Below, piece by piece: positions 33,822 through 43,449 of a DNA stretch of 60,288 bases. Location: assembly GCA_944372525.1 (NCBI GenBank), contig CALVZL010000004.1, forward strand, positions 1 to 60,288, read 5' to 3'. Position numbers and translations under genes: made by a program. A model generated the notes under the pieces. It was not told the DNA's origin, made no database searches, and worked only from the letters and a program-made list of their open reading frames with translations. Each line of letters starts with the position of its first letter. Position 1 is the first letter of the stretch. Source of the DNA: an uncultured Clostridia bacterium. Its GTDB lineage: Bacteria > Bacillota > Clostridia > Christensenellales > Borkfalkiaceae.

Positions 33822-34667
33822 TCAAATTTTCAGCAGACGGAAGAGTGCCTGCGCGCCCGCGGTCGCCCCGCCCGCCGCGAGAAAATAGCGGAGCAGGGAA
33901 AAGCCGTCCCCATCCGGAAAGAGCAGGCAGAGGGCAAACACGGCTCCCGCCGCCGCGGCGCCGACTACGATGCGGAAATATTTGCGGCAGGAACGGGGAA
34001 GGGGAGGCGCATAGAGAGCGCTCAGAGGCAAAAAAGCGGCAACGCCGGCGAGCAGGCCCGTCGGCATGACGTTGTCGTGTGCGGGGAGCAGGGCAAATCC
34101 GACGAGCGCGGCGGCGCCGAGCGCCGCGAGCAGGTAAAATCTTTTTTCATAGGCCTTTTCGTAGACCGCGGCCCAGAGTGCGGCAAGCAGCATCCCGAGC
34201 AATGCGCCCGCAAGGACGTCGCTCGGGTAGTGCACGCCGAAATACAGGCGGGACAGGGCGATGAGGAGGATACAGAGCATACAGACTGCCGTTATGCTCT
34301 TTTTGCGCTTGCGCACAGAGAAGGCAAAGAGCAGCGCCGACGTGGATTGCGCGTGTCCGCTCGGAAAGGAGACGAAGTCTCCGAGATCGCGCGTGGAACA
34401 GAGCGGGGTGTCGAAATCCAGGCGCGACACAACGCCCGCCGCGTACGGACGCGGACGGGAGACCGCCGTCTTGAGCAGGGAGTTGACGGGAAAGGAAGTT
34501 ACGGTGACGACGGCGAGCAGTTCGCCTGTTTTTCCGCCCAGCCAATAGAAGAGGATCGCGCACAGCGCGACAGGTCCGCCCTCGCCCAGCAGGGAAAAAA
34601 ACGCAAAAATCTGTGTGCACGCGGGACAGCGAATTTGCTCAAAAAATTGCAAGATAATCGATTCCAT
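33822..34667 (-). CDS. PAP2-family membrane phosphatase
   Basis: A 281-residue membrane protein with about seven helices. The three phosphatase motifs are KTAVSRPRP, SFPSGHAQS and SRLYFGVHYPSDVL, with the catalytic His pair intact. Such enzymes remove phosphate from lipid carriers such as undecaprenyl pyrophosphate or from phosphatidate. The second half (LLAALGAAALVGFALLP and on) adds helices beyond the core. The ATG coincides with the expected transcription start, so the mRNA seems leaderless. It is divergent from glnS. Confidence 0.9.
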   Translation of the reverse strand: MESIILQFFEQIRCPACTQIFAFFSLLGEGGPVALCAILFYWLGGKTGELLAVVTVTSFPVNSLLKTAVSRPRPYAAGVVSRLDFDTPLCSTRDLGDFVSFPSGHAQSTSALLFAFSVRKRKKSITAVCMLCILLIALSRLYFGVHYPSDVLAGALLGMLLAALWAAVYEKAYEKRFYLLAALGAAALVGFALLPAHDNVMPTGLLAGVAAFLPLSALYAPPLPRSCRKYFRIVVGAAAAGAVFALCLLFPDGDGFSLLRYFLAAGGATAGAQALFRLLKI

Positions 34668-34673
34668 ACCGAA

Positions 34674-34702
34674 ATTATAGCATATTTTCCCCGAATATGA
34701 AA
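34674..34702 (-). promoter_or_regulatory. Extended -10 promoter giving a leaderless PAP2 transcript
   Basis: Minus strand: TATAAT (34674-34679) preceded by TGC; the -35 is weak (TTTCAT, 34697-34702). ATG 34667 begins 6 nt after the -10, where transcription should start, and no Shine-Dalgarno site is present. Confidence 0.6.
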
Positions 34703-34730
34703 GAAATCCCTATCATTTTTTTGCGGAATG

Positions 34731-34739
34731 TGCTATAAT
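34731..34739 (+). promoter_or_regulatory. Extended -10 promoter of glnS
   Basis: TGC plus TATAAT (34734-34739), with no good -35 at 17 nt. It is divergent from the PAP2 promoter and uses the same TGCTATAAT core. Confidence 0.55.
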
Positions 34740-34786
34740 CGAGGTCAGCGGAAAAAGAGAGAGTTCCGCACGGAGGAATGTTTGTT

Positions 34787-36412
34787 ATGGCGGAGGCAGA
34801 AAATTTCATTCAGCAGATCATCGATCAGGATATCGCGGAGGGAAAAGTGACCGCGATCCGCACCCGCTTCCCCCCCGAGCCCAACGGATATCTGCATATC
34901 GGGCATGCCAAAAGTCTGTTCGTCAATTTCGGGACGGCGCTGCGGTATGGAGGAAAATGCAATCTCTTTTTTGACGACACCAACCCTTCCAAGGAAAAGA
35001 CGGAATACGTCGACGCCATCCGCGAAGATATCCGCTGGATGGGGTACGAATGGGACAGGGAGGTGTATGCGTCGGATTTTTTCGATCAGATCTATGAGTA
35101 TGCCGAGCGGCTGATCGCCGAGGGAAAGGCGTTTGTCTGCGACTTATCCGCGGAGGAGATCCGATGCACGCGGGGAACGCTCACCGAGCCGGGAACGGAA
35201 AGTCCCTATCGGAACCGCTCTCCGCAGGAAAATTTGAAGCTCTTTCGGGAGATGAAAGCGGGCGCCTATGAGGACGGAAGCCGCTGTCTTCGCGCGAAGA
35301 TCGACATGACCTCTCCCAACCTCAATCTGCGCGATCCTGTCATCTACCGCATTTTGCGTGCGACGCATCACAGGACGGGCGACCGTTGGTGCATTTATCC
35401 CATGTACGATTACGCTCATCCGATCTGCGATTTTCTGCAAGGCGTGACCCATTCTCTTTGTACGCTCGAGTTTGAGGATCATCGTCCGCTCTACGACTGG
35501 GTGGGATATTCTCTCGGATTTTCCCCCAAGCCCAGGCAGATCGAATTTGCACGGCTGAACGTCACCAATCTCGTCATGAGCAAGCGCTATTTGAAGAAAC
35601 TTGTCGAGGACGGAAGCGTTCACGGCTGGGACGATCCGAGGATGCCGACGCTCGCGGGGTTGCGCAACCGCGGGATTCCGCCGGAAGCGATCCGCGATTT
35701 TTGCGCCCGAGCGGGCGTGGCGAAAGCGAATTCGGAATGCGAGATCTGTTATTTTGAAGCGGTCGTACGCGAAGATCTGAACGCGCGGGCCCCCCGTGCC
35801 ATGGCGGTCCTCGATCCGCTCAAACTGACGATCGTCAATTACGAGGGAGAAGAGGAGATCGATTTTGAGATCAACCAGACGGCGCCGGACGCCGGCACGC
35901 GCAAAGTGCGGTTCGGGAAAACGCTGTACATCGAGCGCGGGGATTTCTCGCTCGATCCTCCGCCCAAATACTACCGATTGAAACCGGGCGGCGTCGTGCG
36001 GCTGAAAAATGCCTATATCGTGCGCTGCGAAGAGGTTGTGCAAAGAGAGGACGGTACGGTCGAAGAGGTGCGGTGCAGCTATCTTCCCGACTCTCGCAGC
36101 GGGGCAGACACGAGCGGCGTCAAGGCGAAGGGAGTCATCCAGTGGGTGAACGCGAAGACCTGCATCGATGCGGAGATCGTCCAATACGACCATCTCCTGC
36201 GCGATGCGGACTATGCCGGGCAGGATTTTTCCGAGCGCCTGAATTCGGACAGCGAACACATCTTTCGCGGCAAAGCGGAGCCCTATCTCGCGGAGGCGAA
36301 CGAGAACGAGGCGTTCCAGCTCATGCGGACGGGATATTACAAGAAATGTACGCGGGAGGGCGTGCTTGTCCTTTCGGAGATCGTCTCTTTGAAAGACAAC
36401 TTTAACAAATGA
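34787..36412 (+). CDS. glnS: Glutaminyl-tRNA synthetase
   Basis: A 541-residue class I enzyme that charges tRNA-Gln directly. It has RFPPEPNGYLHIGHAK (HIGH), TNPSKEKTEYVDAI, the Gln-specific YPMYDYAHPICDFLQGVTHS, LEFEDHRPLYDW, and VMSKR in place of KMSKS. The C-terminal beta-barrel anticodon domains run to about 540. Two in-frame ATGs exist; 34787 is chosen because GGAGGA then lies 9 nt upstream, while 34778 leaves no room. The enzyme is typical of Proteobacteria and is found in some clostridia and Bacteroidetes by transfer. Confidence 0.95.
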   Translation: MAEAENFIQQIIDQDIAEGKVTAIRTRFPPEPNGYLHIGHAKSLFVNFGTALRYGGKCNLFFDDTNPSKEKTEYVDAIREDIRWMGYEWDREVYASDFFDQIYEYAERLIAEGKAFVCDLSAEEIRCTRGTLTEPGTESPYRNRSPQENLKLFREMKAGAYEDGSRCLRAKIDMTSPNLNLRDPVIYRILRATHHRTGDRWCIYPMYDYAHPICDFLQGVTHSLCTLEFEDHRPLYDWVGYSLGFSPKPRQIEFARLNVTNLVMSKRYLKKLVEDGSVHGWDDPRMPTLAGLRNRGIPPEAIRDFCARAGVAKANSECEICYFEAVVREDLNARAPRAMAVLDPLKLTIVNYEGEEEIDFEINQTAPDAGTRKVRFGKTLYIERGDFSLDPPPKYYRLKPGGVVRLKNAYIVRCEEVVQREDGTVEEVRCSYLPDSRSGADTSGVKAKGVIQWVNAKTCIDAEIVQYDHLLRDADYAGQDFSERLNSDSEHIFRGKAEPYLAEANENEAFQLMRTGYYKKCTREGVLVLSEIVSLKDNFNK

Positions 36413-36470
36413 TCGGACGTCGGAATTTTCTCCCCCGAAAACGCAAATAATAGTGCGGCGGAGAAGTTTC

Positions 36471-36857
36471 ATGCTGGATCAACGAACGAGCCTGCTCCTT
36501 GCGCGGATCGACGAACTCTGCGGAGCGGGCGGATACAAAATTGCCGAGGAAGGGGAATTGCTGGCGGCGTTCCCAGAAGGAGAACGTCCGGACGGGGCGG
36601 AGTTGCGCCGTCTGCTCGGCTATCTCTGTGAGCATGCCTTTATCGACATGCGTTATGCGGAGGAAGGGATGTATTGCGTCTGTCCTTTGCCGGACGGACG
36701 GCTGTACTTCGAACAAGAGCGTTCCGAACAGGCGCGGGCCCGGCGCAGCCGCCGCGAAGGACTGCTTTTTTCCGCGCTCGGCGGGCTTGCCGGCGGACTG
36801 TTCGGAGGGTTTTTGGCGGCGCTGCTGCGGATCGCGTTTTCCTCGGGGGGCGTATGA
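36471..36857 (+). CDS. Predicted winged-helix protein with C-terminal membrane segment (paralogue 1)
   Basis: A 128-residue protein. Residues 1-75 look like a winged helix (LLLARIDELCGAGGYKIAEE, then ELRRLLGYLCEHAFIDMRY, then a beta-wing MYCVCPLPDGRLY). A basic linker ARRSRREG precedes a glycine-rich membrane helix LLFSALGGLAGGLFGGFLAALL. The next gene starts inside its stop codon (ATGA overlap) and has the same architecture. Ribosome binding site GGAG, 8 nt before ATG 36471. The function is unknown. Confidence 0.7.
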   Translation: MLDQRTSLLLARIDELCGAGGYKIAEEGELLAAFPEGERPDGAELRRLLGYLCEHAFIDMRYAEEGMYCVCPLPDGRLYFEQERSEQARARRSRREGLLFSALGGLAGGLFGGFLAALLRIAFSSGGV

Positions 36858-37231
36858 TCAGCGACAGACTCAGCCGCAGGGAAAGCGAAGTCATGTGCGC
36901 CGTCTATCGCCTTTCGGAGGGGAAAGAGCGCTTTCTCGTGTTTCCGTATGAGATCGCCGCGCTTCTGCCGTCGGGAAGAAATTACAGAGAAGAGGAGATC
37001 GAAGACATTCTCCGCGCATTGGAGATGGACGGATATTTCGAGTTTGTCCTTTCGGACAGAAAGGGCGAGAAGACCTATGTGGTCCGCATGCGGACGGCAG
37101 GGCTTTCCTATCGCCGTGCAGATGCGCAGAGAAAGAGAGGGGCGTGGTTCCGTCTTGCGTTCACCGCCGTCGGCGCGGTCGTCACCTTTTTGATCGGCGT
37201 TGTTCTGCGCCTGATTTTTCAAAGCGGATAA
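36854..37231 (+). CDS. Predicted winged-helix protein with C-terminal membrane segment (paralogue 2)
   Basis: A 125-residue protein with the same layout as its neighbour: an N-terminal winged-helix-like region (ESEVMCAVYRLSEGKERF, EEEIEDILRALEMDGYFEFVLSDR), a basic linker RRADAQRKRGAW, then a membrane helix LAFTAVGAVVTFLIGVVLRLIF at the very end. Translation is coupled by the 4-nt overlap. The pair may act as a heterodimer at the membrane. It is followed 77 nt later by uvrB; co-transcription is likely but unproven. Confidence 0.7.
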   Translation: MISDRLSRRESEVMCAVYRLSEGKERFLVFPYEIAALLPSGRNYREEEIEDILRALEMDGYFEFVLSDRKGEKTYVVRMRTAGLSYRRADAQRKRGAWFRLAFTAVGAVVTFLIGVVLRLIFQSG

Positions 37232-37308
37232 AACGGATTTGTTCGGAAAAAGCCGATCGCGTTGCCGCTTTCAAATGATTTTTTCCGAGGGTTCCTTGGG
37301 AGGGAAAG

Positions 37309-39270
37309 ATGGAACATCACGAATTTCGGCTGCACGCTCCCTTTGCTCCGACGGGGGATCAGCCGGAGGCGATCAGAAAACTTACGGAAGGCGTCGAGGA
37401 TGGGATCCGCACGCAGGTGCTGGTCGGCGTGACGGGAAGCGGCAAGACATTTACAATGGCGAATGTCATCCGCAACGTCGGAAGACCGACACTCGTGATC
37501 GCGCACAACAAGACGCTGGCGGCGCAGCTGTGCAACGAATTCAGGGAGTTCTTTCCCGAAAACCGTGTGGAATACTTTGTCTCCTATTACGACTATTATC
37601 AGCCGGAGAGCTATATTCCGTCGACGGATACTTATATCGAAAAAGATCTTTCGATGAACGATGAGATCGATAAGCTGCGCAACGCGGCGACTTGTTCGCT
37701 GGGAGAGCGGGACGACGTGATCGTCGTCTCCTCCGTTTCGTGCATCTACGGTCTCGGCGCACCCGAGGAATTTTTCCGCCTCGGGGTCTCCTTGCGGCCG
37801 GGGCAGGAACTTGCGCGGGAAGAGCTGTTGCGCCGCCTCGTGGAAATCCATTATTCCCGCAACGATACCGACTTCAAACGTTCCACGTTCCGCGTGCGGG
37901 GAGACGTTGTGGAGATCTTTCCGGCCTCCAATTCCGAGGTGGCGATCCGCGTCGAATTTTTCGGCGACGAGATCGAATCGATCGGCGAGGAGGACGTCGT
38001 CACGGGAAAAGTGATCTCCTCTCTTTCGCATGCGGTCGTTTTTCCCGCGAGCCACTATGCCGTCGGAAGCGAAAAGCTGCAGCACGCTCTCGCGATGATC
38101 GAGGAAGATCTGCAGGGAGAGGTGAAGGCCTTTGAAGAACAGGGAAAACTGCTCGAAGCGCAGCGGCTGTCCCAGCGCACCGAGCACGATCTCGAGATGC
38201 TGCGGGAGATCGGCTATTGCTCCGGGGTGGAAAATTATTCCCGTTATTTTGACGGACGAAGTCCCGGGCAGCCTTCTTTCACGCTTCTCGACTATTTTCC
38301 GAAGAATTTTCTTGTCTTCATCGACGAAAGCCATATGACTATTCCGCAGATCCGCGCCATGTACAACGGCGACCTCTCGCGCAAGATCAATCTGGTCGAT
38401 TACGGGTTTCGCATGCGTTCCGCCTACGACAACCGTCCGCTCACCTTTGAGGAATTCGATGCGCGCGTTCCGCAGCTGATCTGCGTCTCCGCGACGCCTG
38501 CTCCTTACGAACTTTCGCAGGCGGGACAGGTCGTGGAACAGCTCATCCGTCCGACCGGTCTTTTGGATCCCGTCGTGACGATCCGTCCGACCAAGGGGCA
38601 GATCGACGACCTTTTGTCCGAAATCCGCACGGTGACGCAGCGGGAGGGGCGGGTGCTCGTGACCACGCTGACCAAGCGCATGGCGGAGAGTCTGACCGAT
38701 TATCTGAAAGAGAACGGCGTAAAGGTGCGCTATATGCATTCGGATATCGACGCGCTCGAGCGCATCGACATCGTCAACGGGCTGCGTTCGGGGGAATTCG
38801 ACGTCCTGTGCGGCATCAATCTGCTGCGCGAAGGACTGGACCTTCCCGAAGTCAAGCTGGTCGCCATTTTGGATGCGGACAAGGAGGGATTTCTCAGGAG
38901 CGAAACTTCGCTGGTGCAGACGATCGGGCGGGCGGCGCGCAACGCCGAAGGACGGGTCGTCATGTATGCGGACGAGATCACGGGAAGCATGCGCCGCGCG
39001 ATCGACGAGACCGATCGCCGCCGCGCGATCCAGGACAAGTACAATCGGGAACACGGCATTGTACCGAAGACGATCGTCAAAGACGTGCGCTCTTCGCTGA
39101 AGATCACGGGAAAGACGCGGGCGACGGAAAACGTTGCCATCAAGGACATTCCCGCCGAGATCGAGAGTCTGAAAGCGTTGATGAAAGTTGCGTCTGCGCA
39201 GCTCGATTTTGAGCGAGCCATCGAATTGCGCGAGGCGATCGCGGAATTGCGCAAACGGATGCGCCGCTGA
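37309..39270 (+). CDS. uvrB: Excinuclease ABC subunit B
   Basis: A 653-residue helicase-like subunit of UvrABC nucleotide excision repair. Walker A is [13 protein letters not shown]; the damage-probing beta-hairpin is [20 protein letters not shown]; Walker B is FIDESH; helicase motifs include [32 protein letters not shown] and QTIGRAARN. The C-terminal UVR motif lies in [20 protein letters not shown]. Ribosome binding site GGGAGGG. It heads a run with a HAD-GNAT gene, uvrA and an aminotransferase. Confidence 0.98.
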   Translation: MEHHEFRLHAPFAPTGDQPEAIRKLTEGVEDGIRTQVLVGVTGSGKTFTMANVIRNVGRPTLVIAHNKTLAAQLCNEFREFFPENRVEYFVSYYDYYQPESYIPSTDTYIEKDLSMNDEIDKLRNAATCSLGERDDVIVVSSVSCIYGLGAPEEFFRLGVSLRPGQELAREELLRRLVEIHYSRNDTDFKRSTFRVRGDVVEIFPASNSEVAIRVEFFGDEIESIGEEDVVTGKVISSLSHAVVFPASHYAVGSEKLQHALAMIEEDLQGEVKAFEEQGKLLEAQRLSQRTEHDLEMLREIGYCSGVENYSRYFDGRSPGQPSFTLLDYFPKNFLVFIDESHMTIPQIRAMYNGDLSRKINLVDYGFRMRSAYDNRPLTFEEFDARVPQLICVSATPAPYELSQAGQVVEQLIRPTGLLDPVVTIRPTKGQIDDLLSEIRTVTQREGRVLVTTLTKRMAESLTDYLKENGVKVRYMHSDIDALERIDIVNGLRSGEFDVLCGINLLREGLDLPEVKLVAILDADKEGFLRSETSLVQTIGRAARNAEGRVVMYADEITGSMRRAIDETDRRRAIQDKYNREHGIVPKTIVKDVRSSLKITGKTRATENVAIKDIPAEIESLKALMKVASAQLDFERAIELREAIAELRKRMRR

Positions 39271-39295
39271 AGCGCGGGCGCGGAAGGAGGAAAAA

Positions 39296-40588
39296 ATGAA
39301 GATCGCAGTCGATCTTGACGATACGCTGAGCATGGTAGATCGGGCGAGGGGCGCCGGGGCGTACATCGCACGGAACGGGCTGCCTTTCCGTCTGAAGGAC
39401 GCGGACGCACCCAAGCTGGCGGAGGTATATGACTGGACAGAGGAGGACGCGCTTGCCTTCGTGCGCGACGGGGGCATTGCGCTGTTTACAGACGCCAAGG
39501 CGCGCAAAGGTGCGCGCGAAGCGCTCGCCGGTTGGCGCACAGCCGGGCACGGAGTCGTCGTCCTCACTGCGCGCATGAAAGAATGGTTTGTCAATCCCGA
39601 GCCGGTGAGCCGAGATTGGCTGGAAAAACGGCGGATTCCGTTTGATGAAGTCGTTTCCGATGTGCCTGCGGCGGAAAAAGGGAAGTATTGTGCGCGCAGC
39701 GGTATCTCTGTATTGGTCGACGACAACGCCGAGGCGTGTCTGTCGGCGCAGCGGTGCGGCGTGTACGCAGTACTTGCGCTGAGGAAATACAATCTTGCCC
39801 GCGCAAAAGAGATCGCATTCGGCGGCGGGAACTGGGCAGGCATCGACGCGGCGGTGCGGCGGATCGCGGAGATCTCCGCACTGGAAGAGGAATTTTATCG
39901 CAGCTGTCTTTCTCGCAGGAGAGAGTCTTACGAAGGCTGGGAATTGCGCTTTGACGACTGTGAGGACAGGCGTTGCAATCATATCCGTCCCGTTGCCCCC
40001 TCTTTTCTTTCGGCGGAAGAAAAGCTGATGCTCTGTGAAATGTGTTATCGGACGGAGGGGAAGGCCTGTCGGTTTCGGCTGACGGATCTCGACGGTGCGC
40101 TCGACGCGGTTTTGACCGCGTGCGGATATCGGGAGGAAGCGCGGGGCGAATGTCTCATTCTCCGCAATGTTCCCGTATTGTCTTATCCTGCGGGGATCGA
40201 AATAAACGATCTTGCCCGTTGGAAGGAGGCATTCCGTTCCGTGACCGGGGAAGAGAAGCTGCGTCCGCTGAGCAGGATCGAGGGAAGAAGCACGTTTCTT
40301 TCTGTCTGCGAAGAGGGTCGTCCCGTTGCCGTCGGCATGGTGACGGTCGAGGGAGCGAGCGCGTGGATCGGCGATCTGCGGGTTCGGGCAGACCGGCGCG
40401 GCATGGGGTACGGGAAAAAACTGACGGCGGGTCTGCTCGCCGCCTGCGGCAAGGCGGGCGCGGCGCGGGTATGCGTTCAGGTCGCGTCGGAGGACACGGC
40501 GGCGCGTTCTCTGTTCCGCCTGTTCGGGTTCGGCAAGGCATACGGCTATGCGTATAAGACGCTTGACGCCGTCGACGGAGTATTTTAA
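39296..40588 (+). CDS. HAD-like hydrolase / GNAT acetyltransferase fusion
   Basis: A 430-residue two-domain protein. Residues 1-190 form a HAD nucleotidase-like unit: DLDDTLS (nucleophile Asp in motif I), VVVLTARMKEW (motif II Thr) and SVLVDDNAEACLSA (motif IV). A linker with several Cys (CEDRRCNHI, CEMCYRTEGKACRF) follows; it could bind metal. Residues about 280-430 are a GNAT domain with WIGDLRVRADRRGMGYGKKLTAGLL (acetyl-CoA loop) and SLFRLFGFGKAYGYAYK. ATG 39296 has AAGGAGG upstream. It stands between uvrB and uvrA, 5 nt before the latter. Substrates are unknown; nucleotide pool cleaning is one guess. Confidence 0.8.
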   Translation: MKIAVDLDDTLSMVDRARGAGAYIARNGLPFRLKDADAPKLAEVYDWTEEDALAFVRDGGIALFTDAKARKGAREALAGWRTAGHGVVVLTARMKEWFVNPEPVSRDWLEKRRIPFDEVVSDVPAAEKGKYCARSGISVLVDDNAEACLSAQRCGVYAVLALRKYNLARAKEIAFGGGNWAGIDAAVRRIAEISALEEEFYRSCLSRRRESYEGWELRFDDCEDRRCNHIRPVAPSFLSAEEKLMLCEMCYRTEGKACRFRLTDLDGALDAVLTACGYREEARGECLILRNVPVLSYPAGIEINDLARWKEAFRSVTGEEKLRPLSRIEGRSTFLSVCEEGRPVAVGMVTVEGASAWIGDLRVRADRRGMGYGKKLTAGLLAACGKAGAARVCVQVASEDTAARSLFRLFGFGKAYGYAYKTLDAVDGVF

Positions 40589-40593
40589 GGGGC

Positions 40594-43449
40594 ATGAAAG
40601 AAGAGATCTTTGTCAAGGGCGCAAAAGAAAACAATCTGAAAAACATCGACGTGCATATTCCGCGCGGCTCGCTCACCGTGTTTACGGGGCTGTCCGGTTC
40701 GGGGAAAAGCACGCTCGCATTCGATACCATTTTTGCAGAGGGACAGAGGCGGTATATGGAGAGCCTCTCCTCATACGCACGCCAGTTTCTCGGCATGATG
40801 GAGAAGCCGGACGTCGAGATGATCGACGGGCTTTCGCCTGCCATCTCCATCGATCAGAAGACGACGTCGCACAATCCCCGCTCCACGGTGGGAACGGTGA
40901 CGGAAATTTACGATTACCTGCGGCTGCTCTATGCGCGGGTGGGGGTGCCGCACTGCCCGAAATGCGGACGGGAGATCCGCCGCCAAACAGTCGACGAGAT
41001 TGCCGACCGCGTCATGGAACTGCCTGCGGGGAGCAAGATCCTCATCGACGCTCCCGTCGTGCGGGGGCGGAAGGGGGAGTTCGTCAAAGAGCTGGCGGGC
41101 TATCGGAAGAGCGGCTATGGAAGGGTCAAGGTCGACGGGATCGTTTACGATTTGCAGGAAGAGATCCGCTTGGATAAAAACGTAAAACACACGGTGAGCG
41201 TCGTGGTGGACCGTCTTGTCGTCAAAGAGGGAATCTTAAAGCGTCTCACGGACAGTTTGGAGACGGCGCTCAAACTTGCGGACGGGCTGGTGATCGTCGA
41301 TCGGGAAGGAGAGGAGACCCTCTTTTCCGCGCGCTATGCCTGTCCGGACTGCAACATCTCCATCGAAGAGATCGAGCCGCGTCTGTTTTCGTTCAACACG
41401 CCCTGGGGGGCCTGTCCCGAATGCGCGGGATTGGGGTTCCGTCAGCGGGTGGACGCCGATCTTATCTGTCCCGACAAGAGCAAATCTCTGCGCGAGGGCG
41501 CGATCCGGATCAGCGGATGGAATCTCGACTCTTCCTCGGTGACGCAGATGTATCTGGAGGCGCTCTCCCGCCACTATCGGTTTTCACTGGATGTGCCCGT
41601 CGCGGAACTGCCGAAAGAAATTTACGATCTGCTCATGTACGGGAACGGCGGAGAAAAAATCGATCTCGAATATCGGACGAGGACCTTTCAGAGCAGTTAT
41701 AAGAGCGCGTGGGAGGGGTTTGTGAACAACCTGCAGCGCCGATATTCCCAGACCGCTTCGGAAGGAGTCAAGTGGGATATCGAACGGTATATGCGCACGT
41801 CGGACTGTCCCGTCTGCAGAGGGAAACGTCTGAAAAAAGAGGCGCTTGCCGTCACCGTCGGAGGGAAGAACATCGCCGAGGCATGCGAGATGCCCGTGAC
41901 GGGGCTGCTCTCCTTTTTGGACGGATTAGAGCTCACGCCCACGCAGCATAAGATCGCGGACGCGATCCTCAAAGAGATCCGGAATCGGGTCGGCTTTCTC
42001 GTCAACGTCGGATTGGAATATCTCACTCTTTCGCGGAGCGCCGCCACGCTTTCGGGCGGGGAGAGTCAGCGCATCCGCCTTGCCACGCAGATCGGCAGTG
42101 CGCTCACGGGCGTGCTGTATATTCTCGACGAGCCGAGCATCGGATTGCATCAGAGGGACAACGAAAAACTGCTGGCTTCCCTCAAAGGGCTTCGAGATTT
42201 GGGCAATACGCTCATCGTGGTCGAACACGACGAGGATACGATGCGCGCGGCAGATTATCTTGTGGACATCGGCCCCATGGCGGGCATTCACGGGGGGGAG
42301 GTCGTCGCCTGCGGAAGCGTGCAGGACCTCATCGGCGAGCCGCGTTCCATCACGGGCGATTTTCTTGCGGGGCGGAGAAAAATCGCGGTGCCTGCGCGGA
42401 GAAAATCCTGCGACGGACGGTTTTTCCGCGTGGAAGACTGCCGGCAGAACAATCTCAAGGGGATCACGGCGGAGATCCCCGTCGGGCTCATCACCGTAGT
42501 CACGGGGGTGAGCGGGTCGGGAAAATCTTCTCTCGTCAACGAAGTCATGCTTCCCATTCTCTCCAACAACCTCGGAGGCGCCCGCCTGCCTCTGGGCAAG
42601 AGCGGCGCTTTTTCCGGGATAGAATATTTCGATAAAGTCATCGCGATCGATCAGTCGCCCATCGGCAGGACGCCCCGTTCCAATCCCGCGACTTATACGG
42701 GGGTATTTACGACCATTCGCGAATTGTTTGCCGCCACGCAGGACGCAAAGGCGATGGGGTTCAAGGCGGGCAGATTTTCCTTCAACGTCGCGGGAGGACG
42801 GTGCGAACACTGCTCGGGCGACGGCATCATGAAAATCGAAATGCACTTTCTGCCCGACATCTACGTTCCCTGTGAGGTGTGCGGCGGCAAACGGTACAAC
42901 CGCGAGACCCTCGAGGTGCGTTATAAGGGGAAGAGTATTTCCGATGTGCTCGACATGACGGTGGAGGAGGCGTGCGAGTTTTTCCGTCCCGTTCCCTCCG
43001 TTTTCCACAAGATTTCCACGCTCAACGAAGTGGGGCTGGGCTATATCAAGCTGGGACAGAGCTCGACGACGCTCTCGGGGGGAGAGGCGCAGCGGGTCAA
43101 GCTCGCGGCGGAGCTGTCCAAGCGTTCGACGGGGCGGACGGTGTATATCCTCGATGAGCCGACGACGGGGCTGCACAGCTACGATGTGGATAAACTGGTA
43201 CAGATCTTGCTTCGCCTGCGGGAGAGCGGGAACACCGTGATCGTCATCGAACACAATCTCGATGTCATCAAGGTTGCCGATCACATCATCGATCTGGGAC
43301 CCGAGGGCGGGGACGGCGGGGGAGAGATCCTCTGTACGGGTACGCCCGAGGAGATCGCCCGGGCAGAGGACAGTTATACGGGAATTTTTTTGAAAAAAGC
43401 GCTTCGTGAGGGGCGCGGGGAGGAGAGCGATGAAGAACAAACTGAATGA
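40594..43449 (+). CDS. uvrA: Excinuclease ABC subunit A
   Basis: A 951-residue damage-sensing ATPase of UvrABC. Two ABC modules: the first has FTGLSGSGKSTLAFDTIF and a zinc finger CPKCG, the second VTGVSGSGKSSLVNEV. ABC signatures are TLSGGESQRIRLATQIGS and TLSGGEAQRVKLAAEL. Zinc ligands of the second module are CEHCSGDG and CEVCGGK. It starts 5 nt after the HAD-GNAT stop and overlaps the aminotransferase start by 20 nt, so the genes are co-transcribed. Confidence 0.98.
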   Translation: MKEEIFVKGAKENNLKNIDVHIPRGSLTVFTGLSGSGKSTLAFDTIFAEGQRRYMESLSSYARQFLGMMEKPDVEMIDGLSPAISIDQKTTSHNPRSTVGTVTEIYDYLRLLYARVGVPHCPKCGREIRRQTVDEIADRVMELPAGSKILIDAPVVRGRKGEFVKELAGYRKSGYGRVKVDGIVYDLQEEIRLDKNVKHTVSVVVDRLVVKEGILKRLTDSLETALKLADGLVIVDREGEETLFSARYACPDCNISIEEIEPRLFSFNTPWGACPECAGLGFRQRVDADLICPDKSKSLREGAIRISGWNLDSSSVTQMYLEALSRHYRFSLDVPVAELPKEIYDLLMYGNGGEKIDLEYRTRTFQSSYKSAWEGFVNNLQRRYSQTASEGVKWDIERYMRTSDCPVCRGKRLKKEALAVTVGGKNIAEACEMPVTGLLSFLDGLELTPTQHKIADAILKEIRNRVGFLVNVGLEYLTLSRSAATLSGGESQRIRLATQIGSALTGVLYILDEPSIGLHQRDNEKLLASLKGLRDLGNTLIVVEHDEDTMRAADYLVDIGPMAGIHGGEVVACGSVQDLIGEPRSITGDFLAGRRKIAVPARRKSCDGRFFRVEDCRQNNLKGITAEIPVGLITVVTGVSGSGKSSLVNEVMLPILSNNLGGARLPLGKSGAFSGIEYFDKVIAIDQSPIGRTPRSNPATYTGVFTTIRELFAATQDAKAMGFKAGRFSFNVAGGRCEHCSGDGIMKIEMHFLPDIYVPCEVCGGKRYNRETLEVRYKGKSISDVLDMTVEEACEFFRPVPSVFHKISTLNEVGLGYIKLGQSSTTLSGGEAQRVKLAAELSKRSTGRTVYILDEPTTGLHSYDVDKLVQILLRLRESGNTVIVIEHNLDVIKVADHIIDLGPEGGDGGGEILCTGTPEEIARAEDSYTGIFLKKALREGRGEESDEEQTE

